From: an uncultured Lachnospiraceae bacterium
GTDB lineage: Bacteria > Bacillota > Clostridia > Lachnospirales > Lachnospiraceae
DNA: 7,858 bases
NCBI GenBank assembly: GCA_946627575.1
Contig: CAMOVS010000046.1
Coordinates: 1-7,858, forward strand
Direction: 5' to 3'
Shown: positions 1 through 6,824 of the stretch, one piece after another
How positions within the stretch are numbered: position 1 is the stretch's first letter
Layout: the number at the start of each line of letters is the position of its first letter
Made by a program: the position numbers and the translations under genes
Notes under the pieces: model-generated
Told to the model about the DNA's origin: nothing
Databases searched by the model: none
What the model saw: only the letters and a program-made list of their open reading frames with translations

Positions 1-38
1 CCTGCCTGTATTCCTTCTTCACTAAAACCCCAATTCAT
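1..38 (-). CDS. possible start of an unidentified gene, cut by the window edge
   Basis: An ATG at 38-36 opens a frame that stays open to the edge and reads MNWGFSEEGIQA. It lies 35 bases downstream of the greA stop on the same strand. A GGAG touches the ATG directly, which is too close for a normal ribosome site, and the same frame has a stop 15 bases before the ATG. Twelve codons are too few to name a product. A competing ATG at 54 opens a frame that ends after ten codons. This could be a real downstream gene or chance. Confidence 0.3.
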   Translation of the reverse strand, partial: MNWGFSEEGIQA

Positions 39-73
39 CTCCAGGCCGCTTCATGAACCGTCCCTCATTTAAT

Positions 74-574
74 CTAGTACGCATTAATGGGAATCTGGGC
101 ATCGTCAAAGTCTTCGATTTTTCGTATCTCTACGTAATAGCTGTAGGAGTCACTGACCCGGATCTGGACCCTGTCTCCTACCCGGCGGCCGCTTAAGGCC
201 TTGCCCATGGGCGATTCGATGCTGACGCGATTTTCCAGCGAGTTGGAGAGCATGGTGCTGACGATGGAGCATTGTTCTTCCACGTCATCTTCTTCTACAT
301 AGAAGGTTATGGTTTTCCCTATGCCAGCACAATCATCAGGCACCGTATCTTTGATGATTTCTGCATTGCGGATCATTTTTTCCAAGAAACGTATCCGGCT
401 GTCATTTTTGGCTTTTTCTCTTTTGGCTGCATGATATTCAAAGTTCTCACTCAGGTCACCCTGGGCTCTTGCCGTTTTTAGCTTGTCAAGAAGCTCGGGC
501 CTTACAACAGATTTGCGATGTGAGATCTCTTCCTTCATTTTATTGATGTCTGTGATGGTTAAACGGTGTCCCAT
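74..574 (-). CDS. greA: GreA-family transcription elongation (transcript cleavage) factor
   Basis: GreA factors enter the RNA polymerase secondary channel and stimulate cleavage of backtracked RNA so that elongation can restart. The 166-residue protein has the two expected parts. An N-terminal antiparallel coiled coil spans about residues 8-75, with the tip motif GDLSENFEYHAAK at 39-51; D40 and E43 match the acidic pair that positions catalytic magnesium. A C-terminal FKBP-like domain follows, with the family signature SIESPMGKALSGRRVGD at about 118-134. The alanine usual after SEN is phenylalanine here, a form I associate with a clostridial GreA-like subgroup, so a second classical GreA may exist elsewhere. 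It is about eight residues longer than the usual 158, with a DFDDAQIPINAY tail. AGGAGA six bases before the ATG supports the start. It follows potD by 155 bases with no clear terminator between, so shared transcription is possible. Confidence 0.93.
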   Translation of the reverse strand: MGHRLTITDINKMKEEISHRKSVVRPELLDKLKTARAQGDLSENFEYHAAKREKAKNDSRIRFLEKMIRNAEIIKDTVPDDCAGIGKTITFYVEEDDVEEQCSIVSTMLSNSLENRVSIESPMGKALSGRRVGDRVQIRVSDSYSYYVEIRKIEDFDDAQIPINAY

Positions 575-656
575 AGTTTTTCTCCTATATTTAATGGCGG
601 TTATATACTGATCAATGTGTTCGGTATTAAGCCCGGACCAGCTGCCCTATCTGCAC

Positions 657-725
657 CTGTATTACTTTGACGCCCTCTTCTGTATCAACAGACAAAAGCA
701 TCGGTACCTGTATCCGGATCTGTAT
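657..725. repeat. four CTGTAT repeats in the potD-greA spacer
   Basis: CTGTAT occurs at 657, 680, 708 and 720 on the plus strand (ATACAG in the direction of transcription), and three copies extend to CTGTATC. Start-to-start spacings are 23, 28 and 12, so this is not a regular tandem array. The last two copies flank the 8-bp palindrome ATCCGGAT at 712-719, and the second sits in a small inverted repeat (TCTGT/ACAGA in transcript sense). The 155-base spacer otherwise shows no strong promoter and no terminator. The repeats could be a protein-binding site or chance. Confidence 0.35.
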
Positions 726-729
726 CGGT

Positions 730-1785
730 TCAATACGCTTTAAGCTCCTTCCACAATCTGGAATAGTAACGTTCTGTTTCTTCTCCCAGATAGGTGTAGA
801 CCTCACATCTTTTTAATACTTCTTCGTTGGGAAAGATGGTGGGGTCCTGACGTGTTTCCTCGTCGAGGCTGTCATAGACCGCTTTGTTGGGGGTACCATA
901 CCAGATATAGTTAAAGTTCCTGGAGGCTATGTCTTCCCGGTTCATGAAGTCTATGAATTGCCGTGCTTCATCGGCATGCTTTGATGACTCGGGGATAAAC
1001 CAGCAGTCAAACCAGATATTGGTTCCTTCCTCGGGTACGGCATAATCAAGATTGTCGCTGGCTTCCATGGCTTCCGTGGCATCTCCGGAGTAGACGACAG
1101 CGAGGGAAGCATCTCCGGCTATCATGGTATCTCTGCTTTCATCGACCAGATAAGCAGCTACCAGAGGTTTTTGATTGATCAGCAGCTGCTGGGCTTTTTT
1201 TAAGATCTTATGGTCTTTTGTATTCAGGGAGTGTCCCTCCCATTTGAGAGGCACCAGAAAGGCGTCTCTCATGCTGTTTTCCATGATGATGTCTTTCTTG
1301 TACTTCTGATCCCACAAGATGCCCCAGCTCTTGACCTCTTCTTCTACCTCATCTGTATTATAGAGAATGCCCACGGTGCCGAACATATAGGGGGAGGCGT
1401 GCCGGTTCCCAGGATCAAAATGCCCGCAAAAATCCATATAAACCGGGTCCAGATTGTCCCCGTACTTCATTTTGTCCCAGTCGAGTGCTTTGACTTCTCC
1501 TTCCTTGATCATCTTTTCGATCATATAATCGGAAGTGCAGATCACATCATAGGAAATAACCCCTGATTTATATTTGGTATACATATCCTCAGGAGTTATG
1601 TATTCTTCGTATTCTACTTTAATGCCTGTTTCTTCTTCGAATTGTTCCAGAACATCACGGTCAATATAGTCGCCGTAATTAAAGACAATCAGACTTTTTT
1701 CATTGTTTTGTTTCTCCGAAGAGGTGCAGGAACAGATGCATACGGCTGCAAAAACAGCCAGCAGAATCATACCGGTCCTTTTCAT
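730..1785 (-). CDS. potD: spermidine/putrescine ABC transporter substrate-binding lipoprotein PotD
   Basis: This is the extracellular receptor that binds polyamine and delivers it to the PotBC channel. The 351-residue length fits the family. Residues 1-20 form a lipoprotein signal: MKR, a hydrophobic run, then a lipobox-like ICSC with Cys20 as the likely lipidated residue; cysteine at the -2 position is unusual. The mature protein opens with LIVFNYGDYIDRDVLEQFEE and TGIKVEYEEY, the typical PotD start. Later landmarks are SPYMFGTVGILYNTDEV, the SMRDAF segment and NIWFDCWFIPESSKHADEA, the last holding the Trp and Asp that contact polyamine in the E. coli protein. Compared with E. coli PotD, some pocket aromatics are tyrosine instead of tryptophan (FNYGDY, VVYSGDA), so the preferred polyamine is not certain. 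AAGGAGGTGA seven bases before the ATG is a strong ribosome site. The ATG overlaps the potC stop by 4 bases, implying coupling. It is the last pot gene. Confidence 0.95.
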   Translation of the reverse strand: MKRTGMILLAVFAAVCICSCTSSEKQNNEKSLIVFNYGDYIDRDVLEQFEEETGIKVEYEEYITPEDMYTKYKSGVISYDVICTSDYMIEKMIKEGEVKALDWDKMKYGDNLDPVYMDFCGHFDPGNRHASPYMFGTVGILYNTDEVEEEVKSWGILWDQKYKKDIIMENSMRDAFLVPLKWEGHSLNTKDHKILKKAQQLLINQKPLVAAYLVDESRDTMIAGDASLAVVYSGDATEAMEASDNLDYAVPEEGTNIWFDCWFIPESSKHADEARQFIDFMNREDIASRNFNYIWYGTPNKAVYDSLDEETRQDPTIFPNEEVLKRCEVYTYLGEETERYYSRLWKELKAY

Positions 1786-2570
1786 GTCCCTGTCACCTCC
1801 TTGCCGGACATAGATACCCGGTTGGCAATCCCCAGCAGGAGGATGATCGCCAGAAAGAGGAGGGTCGACAAAGCGTACATTTCCGGGTTGATCCCCCTTC
1901 TTAATTGTTGGTAGAGCATGGTGGAAATGGTGTTCATTCCCGGTCCTTTTGAGAAATATGTAACAACAAAATCATCCATGGATATGGTAAATGCATAAAA
2001 GAATCCGGCTGCGATTCCGGGAAAGATCTCCGGCAGGACCACCTTGCGGAAGGCGTACAGGGGACCGGCGCCGAGATCCAGGGCTGCTTCATATATATTT
2101 TTATCCATCCCCATGATTCTTGGAGAAACATTTAGAATAACATAGGGAAGACCCAGGGTGACATGAGCGATATATACTGAGGTATAACCCAGGGAAAGAA
2201 AATGGGCAAAGAGCAGCATGATCGATATTCCGGTTACAATGTCCGCATTCAGCAGGGGAATATTGGATGTTATGGTTACCAGAGCCTTGGATCGTCTTTT
2301 CATGGTTGTCATGCCCAGGGAAACCAGAGTTCCAATCACAGCTGCCGTCAAAGCCGCTGCTGTTGTTAATGTAAGGGATGTCGTAACCGCCCGGATGACT
2401 TCCTCATCCCGGAACATGTCGGTATACCAGTGAAGGGTAAAACCGCCCCATATACTTCTTTGCTTGGAGGCATTAAAAGAACACACAACAAGCAGGAAAA
2501 GGGGAGCGTACATGAGCAGACAGATGATCAGGATATAGATCCGTCCGAAAATACCTCTTTTTTTTACCAT
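1782..2570 (-). CDS. potC: spermidine/putrescine ABC transporter permease PotC
   Basis: This is one of the two channel subunits of the polyamine importer in the cytoplasmic membrane. The 262 residues show about six hydrophobic segments, near 11-31, 61-88, 98-122, 130-150, 182-207 and 234-250. The cytoplasmic EAA loop that docks on the ATPase is at 161-180 (EAALDLGAGPLYAFRKVVLP), which places it in the binding-protein-dependent permease family. WYTDMF and SMDDFVVTYF are typical of PotC rather than PotB. Its ATG overlaps the end of potB by 7 bases, with GGAGGAGGGG inside the potB coding end as ribosome site, and its own stop overlaps potD by 4 bases. Expression is therefore probably tied to both neighbours. 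Confidence 0.94.
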   Translation of the reverse strand: MVKKRGIFGRIYILIICLLMYAPLFLLVVCSFNASKQRSIWGGFTLHWYTDMFRDEEVIRAVTTSLTLTTAAALTAAVIGTLVSLGMTTMKRRSKALVTITSNIPLLNADIVTGISIMLLFAHFLSLGYTSVYIAHVTLGLPYVILNVSPRIMGMDKNIYEAALDLGAGPLYAFRKVVLPEIFPGIAAGFFYAFTISMDDFVVTYFSKGPGMNTISTMLYQQLRRGINPEMYALSTLLFLAIILLLGIANRVSMSGKEVTGT

Positions 2571-3385
2571 AAGGGCACCCCTCCTCCTTCCTCCTTGCTA
2601 TCCTTTCGGTTCATAATGGCCATGCTTGCAAATACAAAGAGCATCAGCACAACCGATAGGCCGGATCCCAGATTCCAGTTGCTGCTTACATTGAATTCCT
2701 GTTCGATCACGTTGCCGAAGAGGAGGATCTTGGAACCGCCCAGAATATCCGCTACGGCGAACTCTGATATATTAGGAATAAATACCATAATAATTCCGCT
2801 GATCACCCCGGGAAGAGAGAGAGGGAAAATGATTCTGCGGAAAACGGTTTTTTTATCTGCCCCCAGATCCATGGCTGCCTCCACCACGCTCTCATCTATT
2901 TTAGTCAGTGCATTGTAGATGGGCAGGATCATAAAGGGAATATAATCATAGACCATACCGATCAATATGGCTGCCTTCGTGTACATAAGCCGGAGGGCAG
3001 GAAAACCCAGAAAGCGAAGCAAGGCGTTCAGCATGCCTGATTTGGACAGAATCACCTGGAGAGCCAGAACCCGGAGCAGAAAATTGATCCACATGGGCAG
3101 GATAAAAAGCATGACGACAAAACTGCTGCTGTTGCGAAAATGCTGGCTGAGGAACCAGGCAAGAGGGTAGGCGATCAGCAGGCAGATCAGGGTGGCAAGA
3201 AATGCCAGAATCAGGGAAGATGTAAAGGCCCTGTAGTGAACCCAATCCTTCATAGCTGCTATATTGGCCAGAGTGAAATGACCCGATTCGTCCGTACAGC
3301 CATAGTAGATTACCATAGCCAGGGGCAGCAGGATAAAGGCGGCAGCCCATACCAGATAAGGGCCTGAGAGATAACTTCTTTTCAT
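2564..3385 (-). CDS. potB: spermidine/putrescine ABC transporter permease PotB
   Basis: This is the partner channel subunit to PotC. The 273-residue protein has about six membrane segments (near 9-28, 55-79, 87-113, 136-160, 190-212 and 241-258) and an EAA loop at 169-188 (EAAMDLGADKKTVFRRIIFP) for contact with PotA. The FILPMWINFLLRVLA segment (about 94-108) and YDYIPFMILPIYNAL (about 146-160) are characteristic of PotB. A GAAGGGAG stretch just after the potA stop sits about five bases before the ATG. The gene begins 12 bases after potA and its stop overlaps the potC start, ending in an acidic, glycine-rich tail EEGGGVPLW. The tail is probably shaped by the overlapping potC ribosome site, since the glycine codons are that purine run. 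Confidence 0.94.
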   Translation of the reverse strand: MKRSYLSGPYLVWAAAFILLPLAMVIYYGCTDESGHFTLANIAAMKDWVHYRAFTSSLILAFLATLICLLIAYPLAWFLSQHFRNSSSFVVMLFILPMWINFLLRVLALQVILSKSGMLNALLRFLGFPALRLMYTKAAILIGMVYDYIPFMILPIYNALTKIDESVVEAAMDLGADKKTVFRRIIFPLSLPGVISGIIMVFIPNISEFAVADILGGSKILLFGNVIEQEFNVSSNWNLGSGLSVVLMLFVFASMAIMNRKDSKEEGGGVPLW

Positions 3386-3397
3386 CGCAGCTCCCTT

Positions 3398-4474
3398 CTA
3401 CAGATCTTCTGCTGCAACGGCCATCTCATCTTCCGATTCCGGCTTATGCATGATCTGAATATTGAAGGGGATCACAGAAATACTTACTTTTGTTCCTTCC
3501 GCTACGCCGACGGTACTATGAACCAGCCACTCGTAGCCGCCGGCCATGACGTCCATCTCATAGTGGACACCCCGGAAAAGAAGGGATGTGACCAGGCCGT
3601 CTATCATTCCCTGGCCGGGTTCCTTGATGACAACATCCTCAGGCCGAATCACCACATCCACCGGAACATGATTCCAAAACCCCTCATCAACGCACTCAAA
3701 GCGATGGCCAAGGATCTCTACCAGCCGGTCTTCAATCATGATCCCATCAAGAATGTTGCTGTCTCCGATAAAGTCAGCTACAAAGGCATTCTCGGGTTCA
3801 TTGTAGATATCTTCAGGAGTTCCCATCTGCTGAATATAACCCTGGTTCATCACTACAATCTTGTCGGACATGGTCAGGGCCTCGTCCTGGTCATGGGTGA
3901 CATAGACAAAGGTAATACCCAGCTCTTCCTTAAGACGGATCAACTCATATTGCATGTCCTGCCTGAGTTTTAAATCCAGAGCCCCCAGGGGTTCGTCCAA
4001 AAGGAGGAGTCTGGGTTCATTGACAATAGCTCTTGCAATGGCTATCCTCTGCCGCTGGCCTCCGCTCAATGACCGGGGCTTTCTCTTTTCAAAGCCTTCC
4101 AGATTCACCAATTTGAGGGCATAGCGGATCTTGTCCCGGATATAGGCATCACTCTTATTGGAAATGCGAAGGCCAAAAGCAATGTTTTCTTCCACATTCA
4201 TATGCTCAAATAGAGCATAATTCTGAAATACGGTATTCAGATTCCTCCGATTGGCAGGAACCTGGGTGATATCCCTGCCTTCGAAAATGACTTTCCCTGT
4301 ATCCGGCACCTCAAAGCCGCCGATGATTCGCAGGGTTGTGGTCTTGCCACAGCCTGATGGCCCAAGAAGGGTAAGAAATTCCTGCTCCCGGATCTCAAGA
4401 TTCAGGTCATCAAGTACCAGGTCTTCCCCAAATGATTTAGAGATATTGACTAATTCCAGCAGATTACGTGCCAT
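3398..4474 (-). CDS. potA: spermidine/putrescine ABC transporter ATP-binding protein PotA
   Basis: This is the ATPase that powers the PotBCD polyamine importer on the cytoplasmic face. Numbering from the ATG at 4474 (358 residues): Walker A GPSGCGKTT 38-46, Q-loop Gln84 in VFQNYALF, signature LSGGQRQRIA 136-145, Walker B LLLLDEP 156-162 with catalytic Glu161, and H-loop His194. All active residues are present. A C-terminal TOBE-type regulatory region follows from about 240, including the conserved IRPEDV near 276-281. The frame is open upstream to an ATG at 4558, but that extension would translate a DNA hairpin and a T-rich stretch, so I reject it. AAGGGAG lies six bases before the ATG at 4474. 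An ATG two codons earlier (4480) is also possible, with AGGA as ribosome site. First gene of the pot operon, 12 bases before potB. Confidence 0.96.
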   Translation of the reverse strand: MARNLLELVNISKSFGEDLVLDDLNLEIREQEFLTLLGPSGCGKTTTLRIIGGFEVPDTGKVIFEGRDITQVPANRRNLNTVFQNYALFEHMNVEENIAFGLRISNKSDAYIRDKIRYALKLVNLEGFEKRKPRSLSGGQRQRIAIARAIVNEPRLLLLDEPLGALDLKLRQDMQYELIRLKEELGITFVYVTHDQDEALTMSDKIVVMNQGYIQQMGTPEDIYNEPENAFVADFIGDSNILDGIMIEDRLVEILGHRFECVDEGFWNHVPVDVVIRPEDVVIKEPGQGMIDGLVTSLLFRGVHYEMDVMAGGYEWLVHSTVGVAEGTKVSISVIPFNIQIMHKPESEDEMAVAAEDL

Positions 4475-4523
4475 TCCCATCTCCCTTCCTAATAATAACG
4501 AAATAAAGAACAATACAACAATA

Positions 4524-4556
4524 GACATTCGGAGACCCAGAGGATCTCCGAATGTC
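4524..4556 (-). promoter_or_regulatory. perfect 12-bp hairpin in the cinA-potA gap (terminator or pot leader element)
   Basis: GACATTCGGAGA at 4524-4535 and TCTCCGAATGTC at 4545-4556 form a perfect 12-bp inverted repeat around a 9-base loop. In the direction of transcription it is followed by a T-rich but interrupted run (TATTGTTGTATTGTTC). It could end cinA transcripts weakly. It also lies about 11 bases into the transcript predicted from the TATAAT at 4575-4580, so it could attenuate or stabilise the pot mRNA. The sequence supports the hairpin firmly; its role is open. Confidence 0.6.
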
Positions 4557-4574
4557 ATAATGTTTACTTCAGCT

Positions 4575-4603
4575 ATTATACCCGTTCGCTCCCTGCTTTA
4601 CAG
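4575..4603 (-). promoter_or_regulatory. candidate sigma-A promoter of the pot operon
   Basis: In transcript sense a perfect TATAAT lies at 4580-4575, with a poor -35 (CTGTAA, 3 of 6) 17 bases upstream at 4603-4598. The -35 sits inside the inverted repeat CTGCT-4-AGCAG at 4593-4606, which might be an activator or repressor site. Transcription would start near 4568, between the cinA stop and potA, so the pot genes can be read independently of ftsZ-cinA. The weak -35 is the main doubt. Confidence 0.45.
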
Positions 4604-4634
4604 CAGTAATGGGCGAGTGGATTTTTCTTATATG

Positions 4635-5429
4635 TCATTTATCTTCTTTTACCCAGGCAATCTTATTGCCCAGGATTTCTGCTATCTTTGTCACAACCGG
4701 CTTCATGATTATCAAAGCATCTTCCCGATCTTTTCCGGATGCGGTCACTCGGATCAGAACTCCATCTTCCTTGGCATAGGTTGCTACGGTAGGGTTCTCG
4801 TTATCCAGGATATCACCCAGCTGGTCAGCGATGGGGCCCTCCCCGATCTCCTTAAGAGGCATCTCGTCCGGCCCCTTGCATTTGATATTGATGGATACAA
4901 GAACCTGGTTGGACAGCTTGTTAAGGAACATATCACAGGCTTTCTCCAAAAGAACCTTCATCTCTTTGGGCGGACCAGGCAGCATAACCACCGCTTTGCC
5001 GTCCTTGACCATGATGATGCCGGGGGCCAAGCCTTCCGGATTCTGAATGATCACGGAATCCTCCGGTACCATGGCCTGCTTCTTCTGCCCGTCTGTCATC
5101 TGGAATATCCCATAAGACTCCAGCCTTTCCTTGACATGTTCATAGGTTGTCTGGTCAAATTGAAGCTTCCTGCCAAAATATCTGGCTGTAATCTCCTTGG
5201 TCATATCGTCCTTAGTAGGGCCCAAGCCGCCTGTCATGATCACAAGGTTGGATCTTGACAGGGCTACTTCCAGCGCCTGAGAAAGGCGATCGGCATTATC
5301 GCCCACCACGGTATGATAGTAGAGATCTATGCCCAGATGGGCCAGTTTCTTTGATATATATTGGGCGTTGGTATTCACGATATCTCCAAGAAGGAGCTCT
5401 GTTCCCACACAAAGTATTTCCGCACTCAT
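4635..5429 (-). CDS. cinA: CinA-like protein lacking the C-terminal NMN deamidase domain
   Basis: Full-length CinA proteins (about 410-420 residues) join an N-terminal MoaB/MogA-like nucleotide pyrophosphatase domain (COG1058), a small KH-like domain and a C-terminal PncC-type nicotinamide mononucleotide deamidase. This 264-residue protein has the first two. AEILCVGTELLLGDIVNTNA opens it, TGGLGPTKDDMTKE is the conserved loop near 65-78, and MLPGPPKEM lies near 142-150. The KH-like part follows, ending IAWVKEDK. The deamidase domain is absent, and only about 160 bases separate the stop from potA, leaving no room for a remnant. I chose the ATG at 5429, with AAGGGA about nine bases upstream; an in-frame ATG at 5447 has no ribosome site. 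It lies 109 bases after ftsZ with no terminator seen, so it may share the ftsZ transcript. Activity would be limited to the ADP-ribose/nucleotide-processing half, which is inferred from the family. Confidence 0.88.
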   Translation of the reverse strand: MSAEILCVGTELLLGDIVNTNAQYISKKLAHLGIDLYYHTVVGDNADRLSQALEVALSRSNLVIMTGGLGPTKDDMTKEITARYFGRKLQFDQTTYEHVKERLESYGIFQMTDGQKKQAMVPEDSVIIQNPEGLAPGIIMVKDGKAVVMLPGPPKEMKVLLEKACDMFLNKLSNQVLVSINIKCKGPDEMPLKEIGEGPIADQLGDILDNENPTVATYAKEDGVLIRVTASGKDREDALIIMKPVVTKIAEILGNKIAWVKEDK

Positions 5430-5538
5430 AATAACACTTCCCTTCATTAGACCCGGCCCGATCCGTGCCGGTGCCCAGGAACTGCAGAAACTGTTACCAG
5501 TTTTTATCCTTATAAAATGCTTATCTTCATAATTGTAC

Positions 5539-6714
5539 TTATCTTCTCAGAAGAAATTCAGGAATCTTGATTCCTACTTCCCCCTGGTCAGAATCAGCGG
5601 CCGGCCGGGCATGCTGTCCAGCGGCACTCCGGCCAGATGCTTCCGGATTAGCTGCAGGTGCTGCCGCTTCCGTGTATACCGTCCGGGTATGATCCCCGGC
5701 GGGCTGGGCCGGACCAGGAGCCGCATCCCGGTTCTCCTTTTTAGCCGTTCCTGTACCGGATACATCACGAAGACCTGTAGCTATGATGGTGATGCTCACC
5801 TCATCTTCCGGAACATCGTCACTTTCTACATTACCGAAGATAATATTAGCCTCATCACCGGCTACTTCCGTAAGATAGGATACGGCTTCATAAACCTCCT
5901 GGATACCTACATCACCGGAGAAGTTGATGATGATATCCGAAGCTCCGTTAACAGTTGTCTCAAGAAGAGGACTCTCCATGGCTACCTTGATGGCTTCCAC
6001 AGCTTTATCGTCGCCCTTGCCGGTTCCAATACCGATGTGGGCAATGCCTTTGTCTCTCATAACGGTCTGGATATCCGCAAAATCCAGGTTGATAAGGCCC
6101 GGCTTGAAGATCAGGTCTGTGATGCCCTGGACGCCTTGCTGGAGAACTTCATCCGCCTTATTAAAAGCTTCCTTGATGGATGTACGCTTATCACATATCT
6201 GGAGGAGCTTATCATTAGGAATAATAATAAGAGTATCTACATGTTCCTTAAGTCTGCCGATACCGGACAGGGCATTCTTCATGCGGGGTTTACCTTCGAA
6301 GATAAAAGGCTTGGTCACCACGCCGACGGTAAGAATGCCAAGGCTCTTAGCGATCTCAGCTACTACCGGAGCAGCACCGGTTCCCGTGCCGCCGCCCATA
6401 CCGCAGGTTACGAAAACCATATCAGCATCCTTGACCAGCTCGGTGATCTCTTCACGATTCTCCTCAACGGCCGCCTCACCGATCTCCGGTTTGGCTCCGG
6501 CGCCCAGACCTTTGGTAAGCTTCTCACCGATCTGAACCCTGGTTGCGGCCTTGCAAAGGTCAAGAGCCTGACGGTCAGTATTGATACCGATCAGTTCAAC
6601 GCCTTCAATCGACTCGCTGACCATACGGTTAACAGCATTGTTGCCGGCTCCTCCGACACCAACGACAAGTATCTTTGCCTGTCCTAATTCTTCATTTGTC
6701 ATAATTTCCAGCAA
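5539..6714 (-). CDS. ftsZ: cell division protein FtsZ (TTG start)
   Basis: FtsZ is the tubulin-like GTPase that polymerises into the division ring at mid-cell. From a TTG at 6714 the protein is 391 residues and starts [20 protein letters not shown], as in related clostridial FtsZ. Motifs: [13 protein letters not shown] 19-31, tubulin signature GGGTGTG 107-113, T7 loop NLDFADI 209-215 with catalytic Asp211 and Asp214. A variable linker rich in Ala, Pro, Gly and charged residues covers about 317-381. The conserved tail [10 protein letters not shown] (382-391) binds partners such as FtsA and SepF. An in-frame ATG at 6732 would add six residues, but it overlaps the Shine-Dalgarno and has none of its own, so TTG is preferred. 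The gene has its own candidate promoter and a structured leader, and follows ftsQ as in the classical division cluster. Confidence 0.97.
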   Translation of the reverse strand: MLEIMTNEELGQAKILVVGVGGAGNNAVNRMVSESIEGVELIGINTDRQALDLCKAATRVQIGEKLTKGLGAGAKPEIGEAAVEENREEITELVKDADMVFVTCGMGGGTGTGAAPVVAEIAKSLGILTVGVVTKPFIFEGKPRMKNALSGIGRLKEHVDTLIIIPNDKLLQICDKRTSIKEAFNKADEVLQQGVQGITDLIFKPGLINLDFADIQTVMRDKGIAHIGIGTGKGDDKAVEAIKVAMESPLLETTVNGASDIIINFSGDVGIQEVYEAVSYLTEVAGDEANIIFGNVESDDVPEDEVSITIIATGLRDVSGTGTAKKENRDAAPGPAQPAGDHTRTVYTEAAAPAANPEASGRSAAGQHARPAADSDQGEVGIKIPEFLLRR

Positions 6715-6720
6715 AGTATT

Positions 6721-6730
6721 CTCCTCCTCC
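6721..6730 (-). promoter_or_regulatory. strong Shine-Dalgarno that decides the ftsZ TTG start
   Basis: GGAGGAGGAG ends six bases before the TTG at 6714-6712. The only nearby ATG upstream (6732-6730) shares its last base with this run and so cannot use it. The next in-frame ATG (6702) lies 18 bases beyond the run, too far away. A TTG paired with a near-perfect ribosome site suggests a tuned level of FtsZ synthesis, which is inference. Confidence 0.8.
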
Positions 6731-6753
6731 ATAAGCGATAGTGAATGGGTGTC

Positions 6754-6807
6754 AAAAACGTCCGGATGCTCGATTCCGTTGCCATGTCATTTCACTTACA
6801 CGGACGT
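6754..6807 (-). terminator. terminator-like long-loop hairpin in the ftsZ leader
   Basis: In transcript sense ACGTCCG (6807-6801) can pair perfectly with CGGACGT (6764-6758), and the 3' arm runs straight into a T run of five (TTTTT, counting the last stem base). The 36-base loop is long for an intrinsic terminator, though it may hold its own small stem. It lies after the predicted ftsZ transcript start and before the ribosome site, which is where an attenuator would sit. It excludes the alternative helix at 6771-6812. Confidence 0.35.
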
Positions 6808-6812
6808 AATCG
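6771..6812 (-). ncRNA. alternative (antiterminator-like) helix in the ftsZ leader
   Basis: In transcript sense CGATT (6812-6808) pairs with AATCG (6775-6771), and CCGT (6803-6800) pairs with ACGG (6779-6776), with only ACGT bulged out. An inner variant pairs CCGTGT (6803-6798) with ACATGG (6787-6782), with one G-U. Either uses bases needed by the 5' arm of the terminator-like hairpin at 6801-6807, so the two folds cannot coexist. I recognise no known riboswitch class in it. Confidence 0.35.
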
Positions 6813-6824
6813 GCTCCTTTTCAC

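Noticed and set aside
4475..4558. N-terminal extension of PotA with a hydrophobic stretch resembling a signal or membrane segment
   Set aside because: The extension would encode the perfect hairpin at 4524-4556 and the T-rich run after it. PotA is cytoplasmic and the family starts near MARNLLELVN, where a ribosome site exists.
4251..5258. 335-codon plus-strand open frame across potA and cinA
   Set aside because: It spans two unrelated minus-strand genes and their gap, has no family motif, and is best explained as a shadow frame.
5488..5503. AAACTG-4-CAGTTT hairpin in the ftsZ-cinA gap, followed by T's on the plus strand
   Set aside because: The T run is on the wrong side for minus-strand transcription and no plus-strand gene needs a terminator; six pairs are weak. 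The rest of this gap shows only a short GC-rich dyad.
5533..6687. Long open frame on the plus strand opposite ftsZ (384 codons), plus a 203-codon one at 5924-6535
   Set aside because: They lie wholly antisense to a conserved FtsZ, show no recognisable motif, and arise from the codon use of the real gene.
6699..6790. Small leader frames before ftsZ: 12 codons (6790-6752) and 28 codons (6785-6699)
   Set aside because: Neither has a ribosome site at a usable distance. The longer one simply reads through the ftsZ Shine-Dalgarno in another frame. A regulatory leader peptide is not excluded but is unsupported.
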